From Spirochaetae bacterium HGW-Spirochaetae-4 (GTDB lineage Bacteria; Spirochaetota; Spirochaetia; Sphaerochaetales; Sphaerochaetaceae): a DNA stretch of 64,000 bases. Shown here piece by piece: positions 16,527-25,135 of the stretch; within the stretch, counting starts at the first letter, position 1, and each line of letters opens with the position of its first letter. The notes under the pieces were generated by a model that worked only from the letters and a program-made list of their open reading frames with translations, did no database searches and was not told the DNA's origin. The position numbers and the translations under genes are program-made. The DNA lies in the NCBI GenBank assembly GCA_002839335.1, contig PGXU01000009.1, positions 1-64,000 of the forward strand. The letters run 5' to 3'.

Positions 16527-16937
16527 TTAAGCTCCCGGCATCTTCACCAACGCCAATGCCTTCCTATGCAGGTGGTAGATATAATCCTGACTGTAGTTCA
16601 ACTGGGCTGCCACCTGGTCCCAACTCAGGAAGGCTAGGTAGCGCATCTCCAACAGTGTCTCACACTCCATGCTGTTCACGCTCCGGATCGCTTCGGCGAT
16701 CTCTGACTTCAGTCGCATCAACTGAGCAATGCTGGTGTTGATCTCATTCTCCAACTCGGTGATCCGAACCACCGCTTCTTCGACGGGAGACCGCCTGATC
16801 GACGGAGCCTTGGGTACCTCAGCGAGTTTGGGAGATACATAAACGGCATGGCTTTTGAGCCAATCGAGCTGGCGTTCCTTGGTCTTGATGCGCTTGTCCA
16901 GATACCATGCCTGCGACAAATATTCCTTTGCTTTCAT
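16527..16937 (-). CDS. DUF1492-family phage regulator (sigma70 region 4-like HTH)
   Basis: 136 residues starting MKAKEYLSQAWYLDKRIKTK, preceded by GGAGGCAAGAGC. The N-terminal half is a coiled coil. The C-terminal 'LEMRYLAFLSWDQVAAQLNYSQDYIYHLHRKALALV' is a sigma region 4/ArpU-like helix-turn-helix. Members are late-gene activators in phages of Gram-positive bacteria. This is the intact member of three copies in 2.4 kb and may act on the promoter ahead of the small terminase (inference). It overlaps the upstream gene by 4 bases. Confidence 0.75.
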   Translation of the reverse strand: MKAKEYLSQAWYLDKRIKTKERQLDWLKSHAVYVSPKLAEVPKAPSIRRSPVEEAVVRITELENEINTSIAQLMRLKSEIAEAIRSVNSMECETLLEMRYLAFLSWDQVAAQLNYSQDYIYHLHRKALALVKMPGA

Positions 16938-17155
16938 GCTCTTGCCTCCTGTAGGTGAATCTTGGTGAAGTCGGGGCTGATCTCGCACAGGAGCTCGAAC
17001 CACTCGCTTTCGAAGAACCGTTCGATCTCGTCCTTGTCTGCCCATGCGTACTCATAATCGGGGTTGTCCTCCAGTTGGGACATCGCCTTGTGCCAATCAC
17101 TAACAGCTCGATCCACGATCGCAGCCGCCAGATGCTTCATGCTTGTCTCGGTCAT
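16934..17155 (-). CDS. small phage protein, unknown
   Basis: 73 residues starting MTETSMKHLAAAIVDRAVSD. It is acidic and helical ('DKDEIERFFESEWFELLCEISPDF') with no recognised domain. It overlaps the helicase gene upstream and the DUF1492 gene downstream by 4 bases each, so it is part of one tightly coupled operon. Confidence 0.65.
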   Translation of the reverse strand: MTETSMKHLAAAIVDRAVSDWHKAMSQLEDNPDYEYAWADKDEIERFFESEWFELLCEISPDFTKIHLQEARA

Positions 17156-18525
17156 CGCAATCCTCCATCAAGTTCTGCTTTCACCGCCTCGATCAGAGCA
17201 TCCTGGGTTGCAGCTTTTCCCGAGAGGACCCTCATGATGCGCTCGTCGATGGTCTGATCGGTGATGAGGTGCTGGACCACCACCGTCTCGGACTGCTGCC
17301 CTTGGCGCCACAGGCGCGCCACCGTCTGCTGGTAGAGCTCAAGGCTCCACGTCAGGCCGAACCAGATCAGGCAGTTGCCGCCGCCCTGCAGGTTCAGCCC
17401 ATGCCCGGCCGATGCGGGGTGGATCAGCCCGACCGGGAGGTTGCCGTCGTTCCATATCCGGATGCTCTTGCTCGAGTCCAGGGTTGAGAACGACACCCCC
17501 AGCTTCTCCAATCTCCCGATAATCCTTTCAAGGTCGTGCTTGAACCAATAGGCCACCAGCACACTTTGTCCGTTGGCTGCCTCGATGAGGTCTTCCAGCG
17601 CATCGAGCTTGCGATCATGGAGGGCGATCGTAGTGCCTTCGTCGGTGTACACCGCGCCGTTGGCCAGCTGCAGCAGCTTGCCCGACAGGCTCGCGGCATT
17701 GGCGGCCGTCACTTGTCCTCCGGAGGAATCCAGGACCAGATCCTTCCGAAGCTTTTCATAGACGTTCCGTTCATCATCGGAAAGGGTGATGCGGTACTCG
17801 TTGCTCACCAGCTCCGGCATCCTGATATGGTCCTGGGCTTTCATCGAGATGGTGATGTCATCGATCGCCCGGTAGATCTTCTCCTCAGCTCCGGGGGCGG
17901 GTTTATAGCTGAACACGATCTGTCCATTGCGTTTGTCTGGGGAGAAGTACGCATCACGGTAGGAGCCGATGAACCTGCCCAGACGTGCTCCCTTGTCCAA
18001 CAGCTTGAACTGTGCCCAGAGGTCGATCAGGCCGTTGCTGGCAGGAGTGCCGGTAAGCCCCACGATGCGTTTTACCAAGGGACGGCGTTTCATCAGAGCC
18101 CTGAAGCGCTTGGAGCGGTGGTTCTTGAATGACGAGAGCTCGTCGACGACCACCATGTCGAAGTCGAAGGGTAGCGCGCTCTCCTCGATCAGCCACTGCA
18201 CGTTCTCGCGGTTGATGATGTACAGGTCCGCCTTGCGCTCGAGTGCTATAATCCGCTCGGCGGTGCTTCCCACCGCCACCGAGGTTCTCAGCAGCTGAAG
18301 GTGATCCCACTTGCCGATCTCGCTAGGCCACGTGTCCCTTGCCACCCGAAGCGGCGCGATGACCAATACCTTGCGCACTTCGAAGGAATCGAAGAGCAGG
18401 TTGTGCACCGCTGTCAGGGTGATGATTGTTTTGCCTAAGCCACACGCAAGAAGAATCGCCGCCACGGGGTGTGTTTCTATGAAGTCGCTCGCATACTGTT
18501 GGTATTCATGCGCTGTGTATGTCAT
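17152..18525 (-). CDS. SNF2-family DEAD/DEAH-like phage helicase
   Basis: 457 residues. Helicase motifs: I 'LLACGLGKTIITLTAV', II 'MVVVDELSSFKNH' (DELS in place of DEAH), III 'RIVGLTGTPASNGL', and V/VI 'GHGLNLQGGGNCLIWFGLTWS' with 'QTVARLWRQGQ'. This is the compact SNF2-like form common in siphophages with VirE-type replication modules. It lies directly after a VRR-NUC nuclease gene (20-base overlap), as in many such phages. Confidence 0.92.
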   Translation of the reverse strand: MTYTAHEYQQYASDFIETHPVAAILLACGLGKTIITLTAVHNLLFDSFEVRKVLVIAPLRVARDTWPSEIGKWDHLQLLRTSVAVGSTAERIIALERKADLYIINRENVQWLIEESALPFDFDMVVVDELSSFKNHRSKRFRALMKRRPLVKRIVGLTGTPASNGLIDLWAQFKLLDKGARLGRFIGSYRDAYFSPDKRNGQIVFSYKPAPGAEEKIYRAIDDITISMKAQDHIRMPELVSNEYRITLSDDERNVYEKLRKDLVLDSSGGQVTAANAASLSGKLLQLANGAVYTDEGTTIALHDRKLDALEDLIEAANGQSVLVAYWFKHDLERIIGRLEKLGVSFSTLDSSKSIRIWNDGNLPVGLIHPASAGHGLNLQGGGNCLIWFGLTWSLELYQQTVARLWRQGQQSETVVVQHLITDQTIDERIMRVLSGKAATQDALIEAVKAELDGGLR

Positions 18526-18787
18526 TGATGATCTCCTCTATCTGCTCTTTCGCATCCAGCACGTATACTTTGAAGCCCCATGCCTTGAGCATTTCATGCC
18601 TTACCACTTGGAGTGCCCTCGGCTTCTTGCCAGGGGCCTTCACTTCCACAAAGCCGCATTTGCCACCAGGTAGCAGCACCAGGCGATCGGGCATTCCATC
18701 AAAACCTGGGCTCATGAATTTCACCGCTCGGCCTCCCATATTTTTCACAGCCCTCACCAGCTGCAGTTCGATCTCTTGTTCCAGCAA
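18506..18787 (-). CDS. VRR-NUC domain nuclease
   Basis: 93 residues starting MLEQEIELQLVRAVKNMGGR. The PD-(D/E)XK core reads 'KFMSPGFDGMPDRLVLLPGGKCGFVEVKAPGKKPRALQ', with the catalytic D in 'MPDR' and E..K in 'VEVKAPG'. Stand-alone phage VRR-NUC proteins act as Holliday-junction or structure-specific nucleases in replication. It overlaps the helicase start. Confidence 0.92.
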   Translation of the reverse strand: MLEQEIELQLVRAVKNMGGRAVKFMSPGFDGMPDRLVLLPGGKCGFVEVKAPGKKPRALQVVRHEMLKAWGFKVYVLDAKEQIEEIINDIHSA

Positions 18788-18956
18788 TGATTCCTCCGTG
18801 TGGACAAGAGGGACAAAATGGACTTGGATTCCTATACGTGCGTGTATGTGCGTTCGCGCTCTTGTGCAACGCGCGCTCTTGCTCGATAATCATCAAAACC
18901 CTCATATAGTATTATCTTGTCCAAGTGTCCCTCTGCCTGTGTTATTGCTTGCAGCG

Positions 18957-21368
18957 TTATGGATTGCTTGTGGGGACGATGGAAGGACCAGCTCCGTCAC
19001 CGTTCTTCACACGCATGTTCTTGTCCCGAACGTAACCTCTCTGACGACCGTAGATCGGGAAGATGGTCCGCGGTGCCTTTTTCCAGCTGTCCATCTTGTG
19101 CATGATCGCGGAGATCTCATATGAATCGGATTTTTTCAATGCGGCGGGGTTGTTACCAAAGCACTCGCACCAGATCTCCATATTGCACACCGCACTTCTA
19201 CTGACAGTCCCCTTTGCCGTCATGCCGCTGTTCCTTTCAGAGAAGTATGCACGTCGTTCATACATGTCCATCTCACCCCAATTTTCAGGAAGCAGTGTGT
19301 CGAGATACACTCGTACAAGACCTTCGCGCTCATCCCCCTCCATGGCTTCGCCCTGGGCTTCCTCTGCTTCATCCAGAAAATCCCCCTCGAGGTACAACTT
19401 CTCTCCGCTCTCCCAGATCGCCTTGGCTTCCGCCCAGAACTGAGCTCGGTATGCTTCGGAAAGCTGCCAACACATCTGATGGCGCGCCAGGTTGGACTTG
19501 ATGACCCAATACCGCCGGTTGCCGGTTATGTCGCGCAGGTAGCCATGCTCCCCGTTGACCGTCGCGATGATCACGCACTGGCGCGGATGGCTCTCGACCA
19601 CCTTGCCGTAGCTGGGGCGATACTTGTCATCGGATGTGGAGAAGAACGCCTTCACTTTCTCGATATCCATCTTCTTCATCCCGGCCAGTTCCCCGATCTC
19701 TGCGATCCACACTCCCTGTAGCTTCTCGGCACCTGCCTTGGATTCCATGTCGGCAAGCGTGAGGGTTTCTGTGTAGTATTCGCTTCCCACCAGATCCTTG
19801 ACGATCGTGCTTTTGCCGATACCCTGCTCGCCATCGAGCACCAGCACGTTGTCAAACTTGGTCCCCGGGTGGTAGACGCGCGCCACAGAGGCTGCGAATG
19901 TCTTGCGTGTGATCTCCCTGACGTAGGGGGTGTCATCTGCTTTCAGATAGTGGATGAACAGCTCCTCGACCCTTTTGACACCATCCCATGGTGGAAGGCC
20001 ATTGAGGTAGTCGCGGATAGGGTGGAAGTGGCGATCATCGGCAACCTTTGTAAACGATACATCGTGGTTGCGACTTGAGAAGCATCCATAGCGGATATCG
20101 ATGAGGGACTTCAGCTGTGCCGTATCCGCATCGCGCCAGAAACTGTTTCCCACCGGACGATCCCAGGGCAGCTTGGATGTGACTTGGATGCGTCCCGCTA
20201 GGTCGTTGAACGCGAACCCTACGAAATCTGGATCGTTGTTGAGGATCAGGTTCAGGTTCCATACGCTGTTTTCCAGCTGTTTGCTTCTGGGCATGTAGCG
20301 CAGTTGTTTTTCCCAGTCACCATCAGTTGCGAAATCGACATTCGCTTCAGCACGTCGCTCATGGGTGATTACCTGTTTCACGCGCTCGTCCTTGCTAGCC
20401 AGGTCGGCCATCGCATTAAAGGACTTGGTTGGATCATCATCACCAAAGCGGTGGATCCTCACTAGGTCGAAAGCGTTGAGAGTCTTGTCGCACGCGGGAT
20501 CGCTCGCATGGTGGGAGTAGGCGAACTTACCGTCGTAGATCACCACTCCGGCGCTCGAGTCGGCGGGGATGTAGTCATACCTGCCATCCTGGGCGGATGG
20601 TGCGTATATATCGGAGAGGAATGCCTCGATGGCTTCGTCGATCGGATGATATGCACGACAGAACGCTCCCACGAGGCCCTCCTTGGCTAGCGGGTCGCTT
20701 TGGCTGGTCATCGAGTTTCGGATGACCTCGGATTGGCGTGAGCTGACCGGCCATTGGGAGGCATCCTTCCAATCGTGGTACATGCCTAGGAACCGATCAG
20801 GATCCAGAGCCTCCCCGTCCTGGTCCTCGAATACAAACTCGGCGTCCGATGGACAGCTCGCCCAGTACATCATGCGGTTTGCCTGGTAGGTGCAGTCGTC
20901 GAAGAAGTCCATACCGATCTGTTTGGCGACCATGCGCATGACGGCGGGGTACTCGTCCTCACCCACCTCACGGGAGAAGCGGATCACCACGCGGTAGCGG
21001 GGATTCTCTGCGGTGTGGCTATGTGTGGAGTAGAGGAAATACGAGATGCCTTCCAAAGCATGCTTCACCTTGGCGGGAAAGTCATCAGTGCTTTCGATGT
21101 GGTCGGCATCGAGGGACCCCACCGTTCTACAGATCACATGACCATTCTTGCGCAGGCCTTCCTTCAACCAACCGCCGACGAAACCTCCCTGGTCCTTCAG
21201 CTGGTCGCGCTGGGCACGCGAGAGCTTAGGGTACTCCTTGATGGTCTCGGATGTACGTACGGGGTTGGCGTTTCGGTCTTTGAGTTCGTTCCAGGACATC
21301 TCGCGGTTCTTGTACTTGCGGTCGGTCTTTCGGTTGCAGAGCGCAACCTTGATGAGTTGGTCGTTCAT
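18957..21368 (-). CDS. VirE/VapE-family primase-helicase
   Basis: 803 residues starting MNDQLIKVALCNRKTDRKYK, with ribosome site AAGGAGATAC; an in-frame extension upstream is rejected because it overlaps the antirepressor gene. The N-terminal ~250 residues look like a PriCT/archaeo-eukaryotic primase-type region ('SLDADHIESTDDFPAKVKHA', 'NPRYRVVIRFSR'). The C-terminal half is the VirE ATPase with Walker A 'LDGEQGIGKSTIV' and 'GVWIAEIGELAGMKKMDIE'. It provides primase/helicase function for phage replication. Confidence 0.9.
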   Translation of the reverse strand: MNDQLIKVALCNRKTDRKYKNREMSWNELKDRNANPVRTSETIKEYPKLSRAQRDQLKDQGGFVGGWLKEGLRKNGHVICRTVGSLDADHIESTDDFPAKVKHALEGISYFLYSTHSHTAENPRYRVVIRFSREVGEDEYPAVMRMVAKQIGMDFFDDCTYQANRMMYWASCPSDAEFVFEDQDGEALDPDRFLGMYHDWKDASQWPVSSRQSEVIRNSMTSQSDPLAKEGLVGAFCRAYHPIDEAIEAFLSDIYAPSAQDGRYDYIPADSSAGVVIYDGKFAYSHHASDPACDKTLNAFDLVRIHRFGDDDPTKSFNAMADLASKDERVKQVITHERRAEANVDFATDGDWEKQLRYMPRSKQLENSVWNLNLILNNDPDFVGFAFNDLAGRIQVTSKLPWDRPVGNSFWRDADTAQLKSLIDIRYGCFSSRNHDVSFTKVADDRHFHPIRDYLNGLPPWDGVKRVEELFIHYLKADDTPYVREITRKTFAASVARVYHPGTKFDNVLVLDGEQGIGKSTIVKDLVGSEYYTETLTLADMESKAGAEKLQGVWIAEIGELAGMKKMDIEKVKAFFSTSDDKYRPSYGKVVESHPRQCVIIATVNGEHGYLRDITGNRRYWVIKSNLARHQMCWQLSEAYRAQFWAEAKAIWESGEKLYLEGDFLDEAEEAQGEAMEGDEREGLVRVYLDTLLPENWGEMDMYERRAYFSERNSGMTAKGTVSRSAVCNMEIWCECFGNNPAALKKSDSYEISAIMHKMDSWKKAPRTIFPIYGRQRGYVRDKNMRVKNGDGAGPSIVPTSNP

Positions 21369-22078
21369 TGTATCTCCTTCAGGAAGTCCGTCCATGCGGT
21401 GATCGGGTAGCTGTTCACCGTTCCGAAGCGTTCGTCGTTCGTCTCGCACGAGCGGATCTCGATCGCGCGGGCGCGGCAGTAAGCCGACAATTGCTTGCCG
21501 ATGGTTTGCGATTGGGTGAGGTTCCATCCCATGCCGAAGCTCTTGTTGTACTTGGCCACCGTGTAGAACTGCAGTGCCGAGTTCAGCGCGATCCCCAGGC
21601 TCTCGTTCTCTTCGCTGAGGGCCATGATGCGCCGCTGGGCCTCGATGCTGCGTTGGTGGGCGATCTGCAAGGCGCGTTCCATAATGAGCTCGGGCGAGTT
21701 CCACGCCTCTTCGATGTCGATGAAGTATCTGCGGAACTTACGACCGGCCGCCGAGCGCTGCAACATGCACAATTCCTTGGCCATCGCTATGGTGATCTCA
21801 TGGTCGATGCTCGGCCGACCTCCGGTACTTTCGCGCAGAATTGTGCTAAAGTCCTTTCCCTCCACGAAGCCGTACCGGCACATGCGGGGTAGCCAATCCT
21901 TGTAAGGCGTCACTACTTTCAATGCTGCGTGCAGATCCCGTGCATTGACCGTTGGTATGGTTTTCTCATAGTTGACGGGAATCAAGGCTTCCGATGGCAA
22001 TGCCATGCGTGATCCGTTGATGTGTGCTCCAGGGCAGCTGCCTATGCAGCCTTTGTGGGATTTCGTATGTGCTCTCAT
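21365..22078 (-). CDS. AntA/AntB-type phage antirepressor
   Basis: 237 residues. The N-terminal AntA domain carries 'PTVNARDLHAALKVVTPYKDWLPRMCRYGFVEGKDFSTIL' and 'GGRPSIDHEITIAMAKELCMLQRS'. A coiled coil and a C-terminal DNA-binding-like region ('LTQSQTIGKQLSAYCRARAIEI') follow. Antirepressors inactivate the lysogeny repressor. The first ~25 residues include an odd 'CIGSCPGAH' segment not usual in the family. Start supported by GAGGAGGAGC; the end overlaps the VirE start. Confidence 0.85.
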   Translation of the reverse strand: MRAHTKSHKGCIGSCPGAHINGSRMALPSEALIPVNYEKTIPTVNARDLHAALKVVTPYKDWLPRMCRYGFVEGKDFSTILRESTGGRPSIDHEITIAMAKELCMLQRSAAGRKFRRYFIDIEEAWNSPELIMERALQIAHQRSIEAQRRIMALSEENESLGIALNSALQFYTVAKYNKSFGMGWNLTQSQTIGKQLSAYCRARAIEIRSCETNDERFGTVNSYPITAWTDFLKEIQ

Positions 22079-22136
22079 ATGCTCCTCCTCTTATATGGCC
22101 GAAAACCGTACCCCCGGCTCTCTTGCTTGATCGAAT

Positions 22137-22562
22137 TCATCCCGCCACCTCCCGGCACTCGGCATCGAAGTAGCGCAGCAAGTATCCTTTACGCTTGGCG
22201 TAGGCAATCTCACTTGCCATTCCGTTCGATACCCCGTGGCCAGCGAACACCCATACTTCGGTGCATTTGCTCATGAGGATGTTCCCGAAACGAAGTGCGA
22301 GCTCACGCTCGGCGGGATCGTCGTCGTACATGAACTGCGGATACAGCAGATGTACCGTCAGCGGGATATGGCCCGAGTCCACCGCGAAGCGGCTGTACAA
22401 CCGTGCGCGCTCGACGTTCGCCTCGACATCTCCCGCATAGGGCGAGCAGATATAGACGATGGGGCGGAAGGCGCGCTTGGTACTTCGCTCCTCCTGCTCC
22501 ATCGCCTTGAATGCCTCATAGGGGGTCGGGTCCGGATACCCCTCGTTGTTCAATCGATTCAC
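22137..22562 (-). CDS. DUF4406/DUF7768-type (nucleoside deoxyribosyltransferase-like) protein
   Basis: 141 residues with a GTG start preceded by AAGGAGGATTCAG. The Rossmann-like core 'PIVYICSPYAGDVEANVERARLYSRFAVDSGHIPLTVHLLYPQFM' and 'CTEVWVFAGHGVSNGMASEIAYAKRKG' matches phage proteins related to nucleoside 2-deoxyribosyltransferases. They may act on nucleotides or ADP-ribose-like signals; the substrate is unknown. It is the first gene of the leftward early operon. Confidence 0.75.
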   Translation of the reverse strand: MNRLNNEGYPDPTPYEAFKAMEQEERSTKRAFRPIVYICSPYAGDVEANVERARLYSRFAVDSGHIPLTVHLLYPQFMYDDDPAERELALRFGNILMSKCTEVWVFAGHGVSNGMASEIAYAKRKGYLLRYFDAECREVAG

Positions 22563-22757
22563 CTGAATCCTCCTTCACTTGGTTCTGCGGGTTTTGTCTC
22601 CCCACATACCCTTCCGGACGCCACGCACGATATGACCGACAAATTCTCAAAGAATTTTTAGGAGAAAAATCTTTCACTTTCTGTCGGTCAAAATCCCCGC
22701 CGCATACGGAAGGTGGTGAGGGGCGAAGAAGAGAAAAACCTCTCGAAGGAGATGCGA
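22563..22757. promoter_or_regulatory. divergent early control region with nested inverted repeats
   Basis: This gap separates the leftward (22562) and rightward (22758) operons. TGACCGACA (22633-22641) and TGTCGGTCA (22682-22690) form a perfect 9-bp inverted repeat around 40 bases. Inside lie AAATTCT-caa-AGAATTT (22641-22657) and ATTTTT-aggag-AAAAAT (22654-22670). Such symmetry is expected for repressor sites controlling both directions. Clean -35/-10 boxes are not obvious. Confidence 0.55.
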
Positions 22758-22976
22758 ATGGATGAACGGAGGACAAGACGCCGGTCTGAACATGAGACCG
22801 ACGAGGATATCGCCGAGGTGTTGATGACCATCAGCGCAGTGGCGAAACGGCTGGCCAAGCGCCTCATGGCAGCTTCGGCCAAGGATCGGATGATCACAAG
22901 GGAGGAGGAATCATATGCACGAAGAGACGAAAGCCTGCATCGCAGAGGCCATGACTATCCTGAATACCGCTACTGA
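22758..22976 (+). CDS. small basic/acidic phage protein, unknown
   Basis: 72 residues starting MDERRTRRRSEHETDEDIAE, with an AAGGA ribosome site 7 bases before the ATG (an ATG at 22752 is also possible). Highly charged and helical ('AVAKRLAKRLMAASAKDRM'). It is the first gene of the rightward replication operon and overlaps the next gene by 62 bases, inside which lies the next gene's ribosome site. Confidence 0.5.
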   Translation: MDERRTRRRSEHETDEDIAEVLMTISAVAKRLAKRLMAASAKDRMITREEESYARRDESLHRRGHDYPEYRY

Positions 22977-23385
22977 TGCCCTCGAGGCCTTGCAAGCGAG
23001 GTGGGAACAACCGGAGCCGGCTAAGGCTGAGTCACAATCCGAACCGGAGCCCAAAGCGCTGACACTGGTAGAGGTGCGCGCGGTCTTGGCTGATAAGTCA
23101 CGCGACGGACATACCGAGCAGATAAGGACCCTGCTGGAGAAATACGGGGCTTCCAAGCTTTCTGAGATCGATCCTGCGCGGTATCGCGACCTACTGGATG
23201 CGGCACTGTGCCTGGGAGCGACGATAGCCGATATCGAGCAGGCAATGACCGAAAAGAAGCGCGAGGGGCTGGAAGATGCCTTCACAGCGGTGTTCGCTCA
23301 CCACGGAGCGACGTGCCTCGATGACCTGAAGGAAGAGTACTACCCATCGTTCCTCAGGGATATCAGGAGGCTCGGCAATGGCTAG
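22915..23385 (+). CDS. phage early protein, unknown
   Basis: 156 residues after a strong GGGAGGAGG site. The N-terminal helix 'CIAEAMTILNTATDALEALQARW' leads to a Pro/Glu linker. The C-terminal half 'VRAVLADKSRDGHTEQIRTLLEKYGASKLSEIDPARYRDLL' resembles the small helical domain often attached to phage recombination or ssDNA-binding proteins. Overlaps DUF2800 by 8 bases. Confidence 0.65.
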   Translation: MHEETKACIAEAMTILNTATDALEALQARWEQPEPAKAESQSEPEPKALTLVEVRAVLADKSRDGHTEQIRTLLEKYGASKLSEIDPARYRDLLDAALCLGATIADIEQAMTEKKREGLEDAFTAVFAHHGATCLDDLKEEYYPSFLRDIRRLGNG

Positions 23386-24496
23386 GCATGCCTTGCTCTC
23401 ACCATCGTCGGCAGCTCGGTGGACATCGTGCCCGCCATCGGCACGACTGTGCGAACACATCGAAGAGGGACCGAGCCTCTTTGCCGAGGAGGGGACCGAA
23501 GCGCATACGCTCTGTGAATACAAGGTCAGACTCGCTCTGGGGCTGCCAGCACAGGACCCGACTCCCACCTTGGGCTTCTACAACGAACAGATGGAAGACT
23601 GCGCGGATGAGTACACCGCATTCGTGCTGGAGGCGTTCCAACAGGAGGAGGATGCCAAAAGGGATCCGATCATCCTATTGGAGCAGAAGGTGGACATCAG
23701 CTCGTATGTACCCGAGTGCTCGGGAACCGCTGACTGTATCATCATTTCTGATGCTCACCTGCACGTGATCGATTTCAAGTATGGCCAGGGGGTGCCGGTA
23801 TCGGCCGAGCGCAACACCCAGATGATGCTCTACGCGCTGGGGGCGATCGGGATGTTCTCTTCGCTGTACGAGATGGAAACGGTCAGCATGACGGTGTTTC
23901 AGCCACGGTTGGCGAATGTGGGTACCTTCACGATGGATGTTGGAGAGCTCCTCGAATGGGCTGACTCGTTCCTCAAGCCCCGTGCCGAGCTCGCGTTCAC
24001 AGGCCAAGGGGAATTCTGCTCGGGACCGCACTGCCGCTTTTGCAAGGTGAAGGCCACCTGCCGCAAGCGCGCCGAGGCTAATTTGGACCTTGCACGCTAT
24101 GAGTTCGCCAAGCCTGTACTGCTGGGAGATCACGAGATTGCTGAGATCCTCACGCAAGCTGATGAGCTGGCTTCTTGGGTAAGTGATGTAAAGGCCTACG
24201 CTTTTTCGCTCCTGGAGAAAGGAGGAACGCTTGAAGGCTTCAAGCTGGTGGAAGGTCGTTCGATACGGCGCTATACCGATGAGGCCGCTGCAGCTGAGGC
24301 TGTGAGATCGGCTGGCTTCGATCCCTATGAGCACAAGGTATTGGGTATTACGGCAATGACCAATTTGCTGGGAAGGACACGTTTCAACGAGATCTTGGGT
24401 TCGCATGTAGTGAAGCCCAAAGGCAAACCGACGCTTGTGCCGGAGGGCGATAAACGGCCGGCGATCACAATACACGATTTCATGGAGGAAAAGTAA
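23378..24496 (+). CDS. DUF2800 RecB-like nuclease
   Basis: 372 residues. The N-terminus 'HALLSPSSAARWTSCPPSARL' and the PD-(D/E)XK core 'CSGTADCIIISDAHLHVIDFKYGQGVPVSAERNTQMMLYALG' (D...D-x-K) are typical of DUF2800. A C-terminal cysteine cluster 'CSGPHCRFCKVKATCRKRAE' (four Cys) likely holds an iron-sulphur or zinc site, as in AddB/Cas4 relatives. In siphophages it is encoded just before DUF2815 and a family A polymerase, exactly as here. Confidence 0.9.
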   Translation: MARHALLSPSSAARWTSCPPSARLCEHIEEGPSLFAEEGTEAHTLCEYKVRLALGLPAQDPTPTLGFYNEQMEDCADEYTAFVLEAFQQEEDAKRDPIILLEQKVDISSYVPECSGTADCIIISDAHLHVIDFKYGQGVPVSAERNTQMMLYALGAIGMFSSLYEMETVSMTVFQPRLANVGTFTMDVGELLEWADSFLKPRAELAFTGQGEFCSGPHCRFCKVKATCRKRAEANLDLARYEFAKPVLLGDHEIAEILTQADELASWVSDVKAYAFSLLEKGGTLEGFKLVEGRSIRRYTDEAAAAEAVRSAGFDPYEHKVLGITAMTNLLGRTRFNEILGSHVVKPKGKPTLVPEGDKRPAITIHDFMEEK

Positions 24497-25048
24497 ATGT
24501 CAAACACAAAAGTCATCACCGGCAAGGACACCAGATGGTCGTACCTTGCGGTCTGGGAACCCAAGTCCATCAACGGCAGCACACCAAAGTATTCGGTATC
24601 GCTGATCATCCCAAAAAGCGATAAGGCCACCGTGCAGAAAGTTAAAGCTGCCATTGAGGCTGCGTATGCCGAGGGAGAGGCGAAGCTGAAGGGAAATGGC
24701 AAGAGCGTCCCGCCACTTGCATCACTGAAGAACCCCCTGCGCGACGGGGATATCGACCGCCCCGATGATGCGGCGTATGCGAATGCGTTCTTCGTCAACG
24801 CCAACAGCGCCACCGCACCAGGGATCGTGGATGCCAATTGCAACCCGGTGATCAATCGAACGGAAGTGTACTCGGGTGTCTTTGGAAGAGCTTCTATCTC
24901 CTTCTATGCGTTCAACTCAAACGGCAACCGTGGTATCGCCTGCGGGCTGAACAACCTGCAGGTACTGCGCGACGGAGAGCCCTTGGGTGGGAGGGCGAGC
25001 GCGGAGAGCGATTTCGTCACCGATGACGAGGATGATTTCCTTGCCTGA
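24497..25048 (+). CDS. DUF2815 ssDNA-binding-like protein
   Basis: 183 residues starting MSNTKVITGKDTRWSYLAVW, immediately after the DUF2800 stop. The beta-rich pattern 'PKYSVSLIIPKSDKATVQKVKAAIEAAY', 'RPDDAAYANAFFVNANS' and 'EVYSGVFGRASISFYAFN', with the acidic tail 'SDFVTDDEDDFLA', is DUF2815. Members resemble OB-fold ssDNA-binding proteins; the acidic tail would recruit partners. Confidence 0.9.
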   Translation: MSNTKVITGKDTRWSYLAVWEPKSINGSTPKYSVSLIIPKSDKATVQKVKAAIEAAYAEGEAKLKGNGKSVPPLASLKNPLRDGDIDRPDDAAYANAFFVNANSATAPGIVDANCNPVINRTEVYSGVFGRASISFYAFNSNGNRGIACGLNNLQVLRDGEPLGGRASAESDFVTDDEDDFLA

Positions 25049-25135
25049 TAGAAAGCGGGGAGGGCGGTGGGTGCATCTGCCGTCCTTCCCGATCCTCCCA
25101 CTACTACAGCCGATCACTGATGCCAGGAGCCTAGA

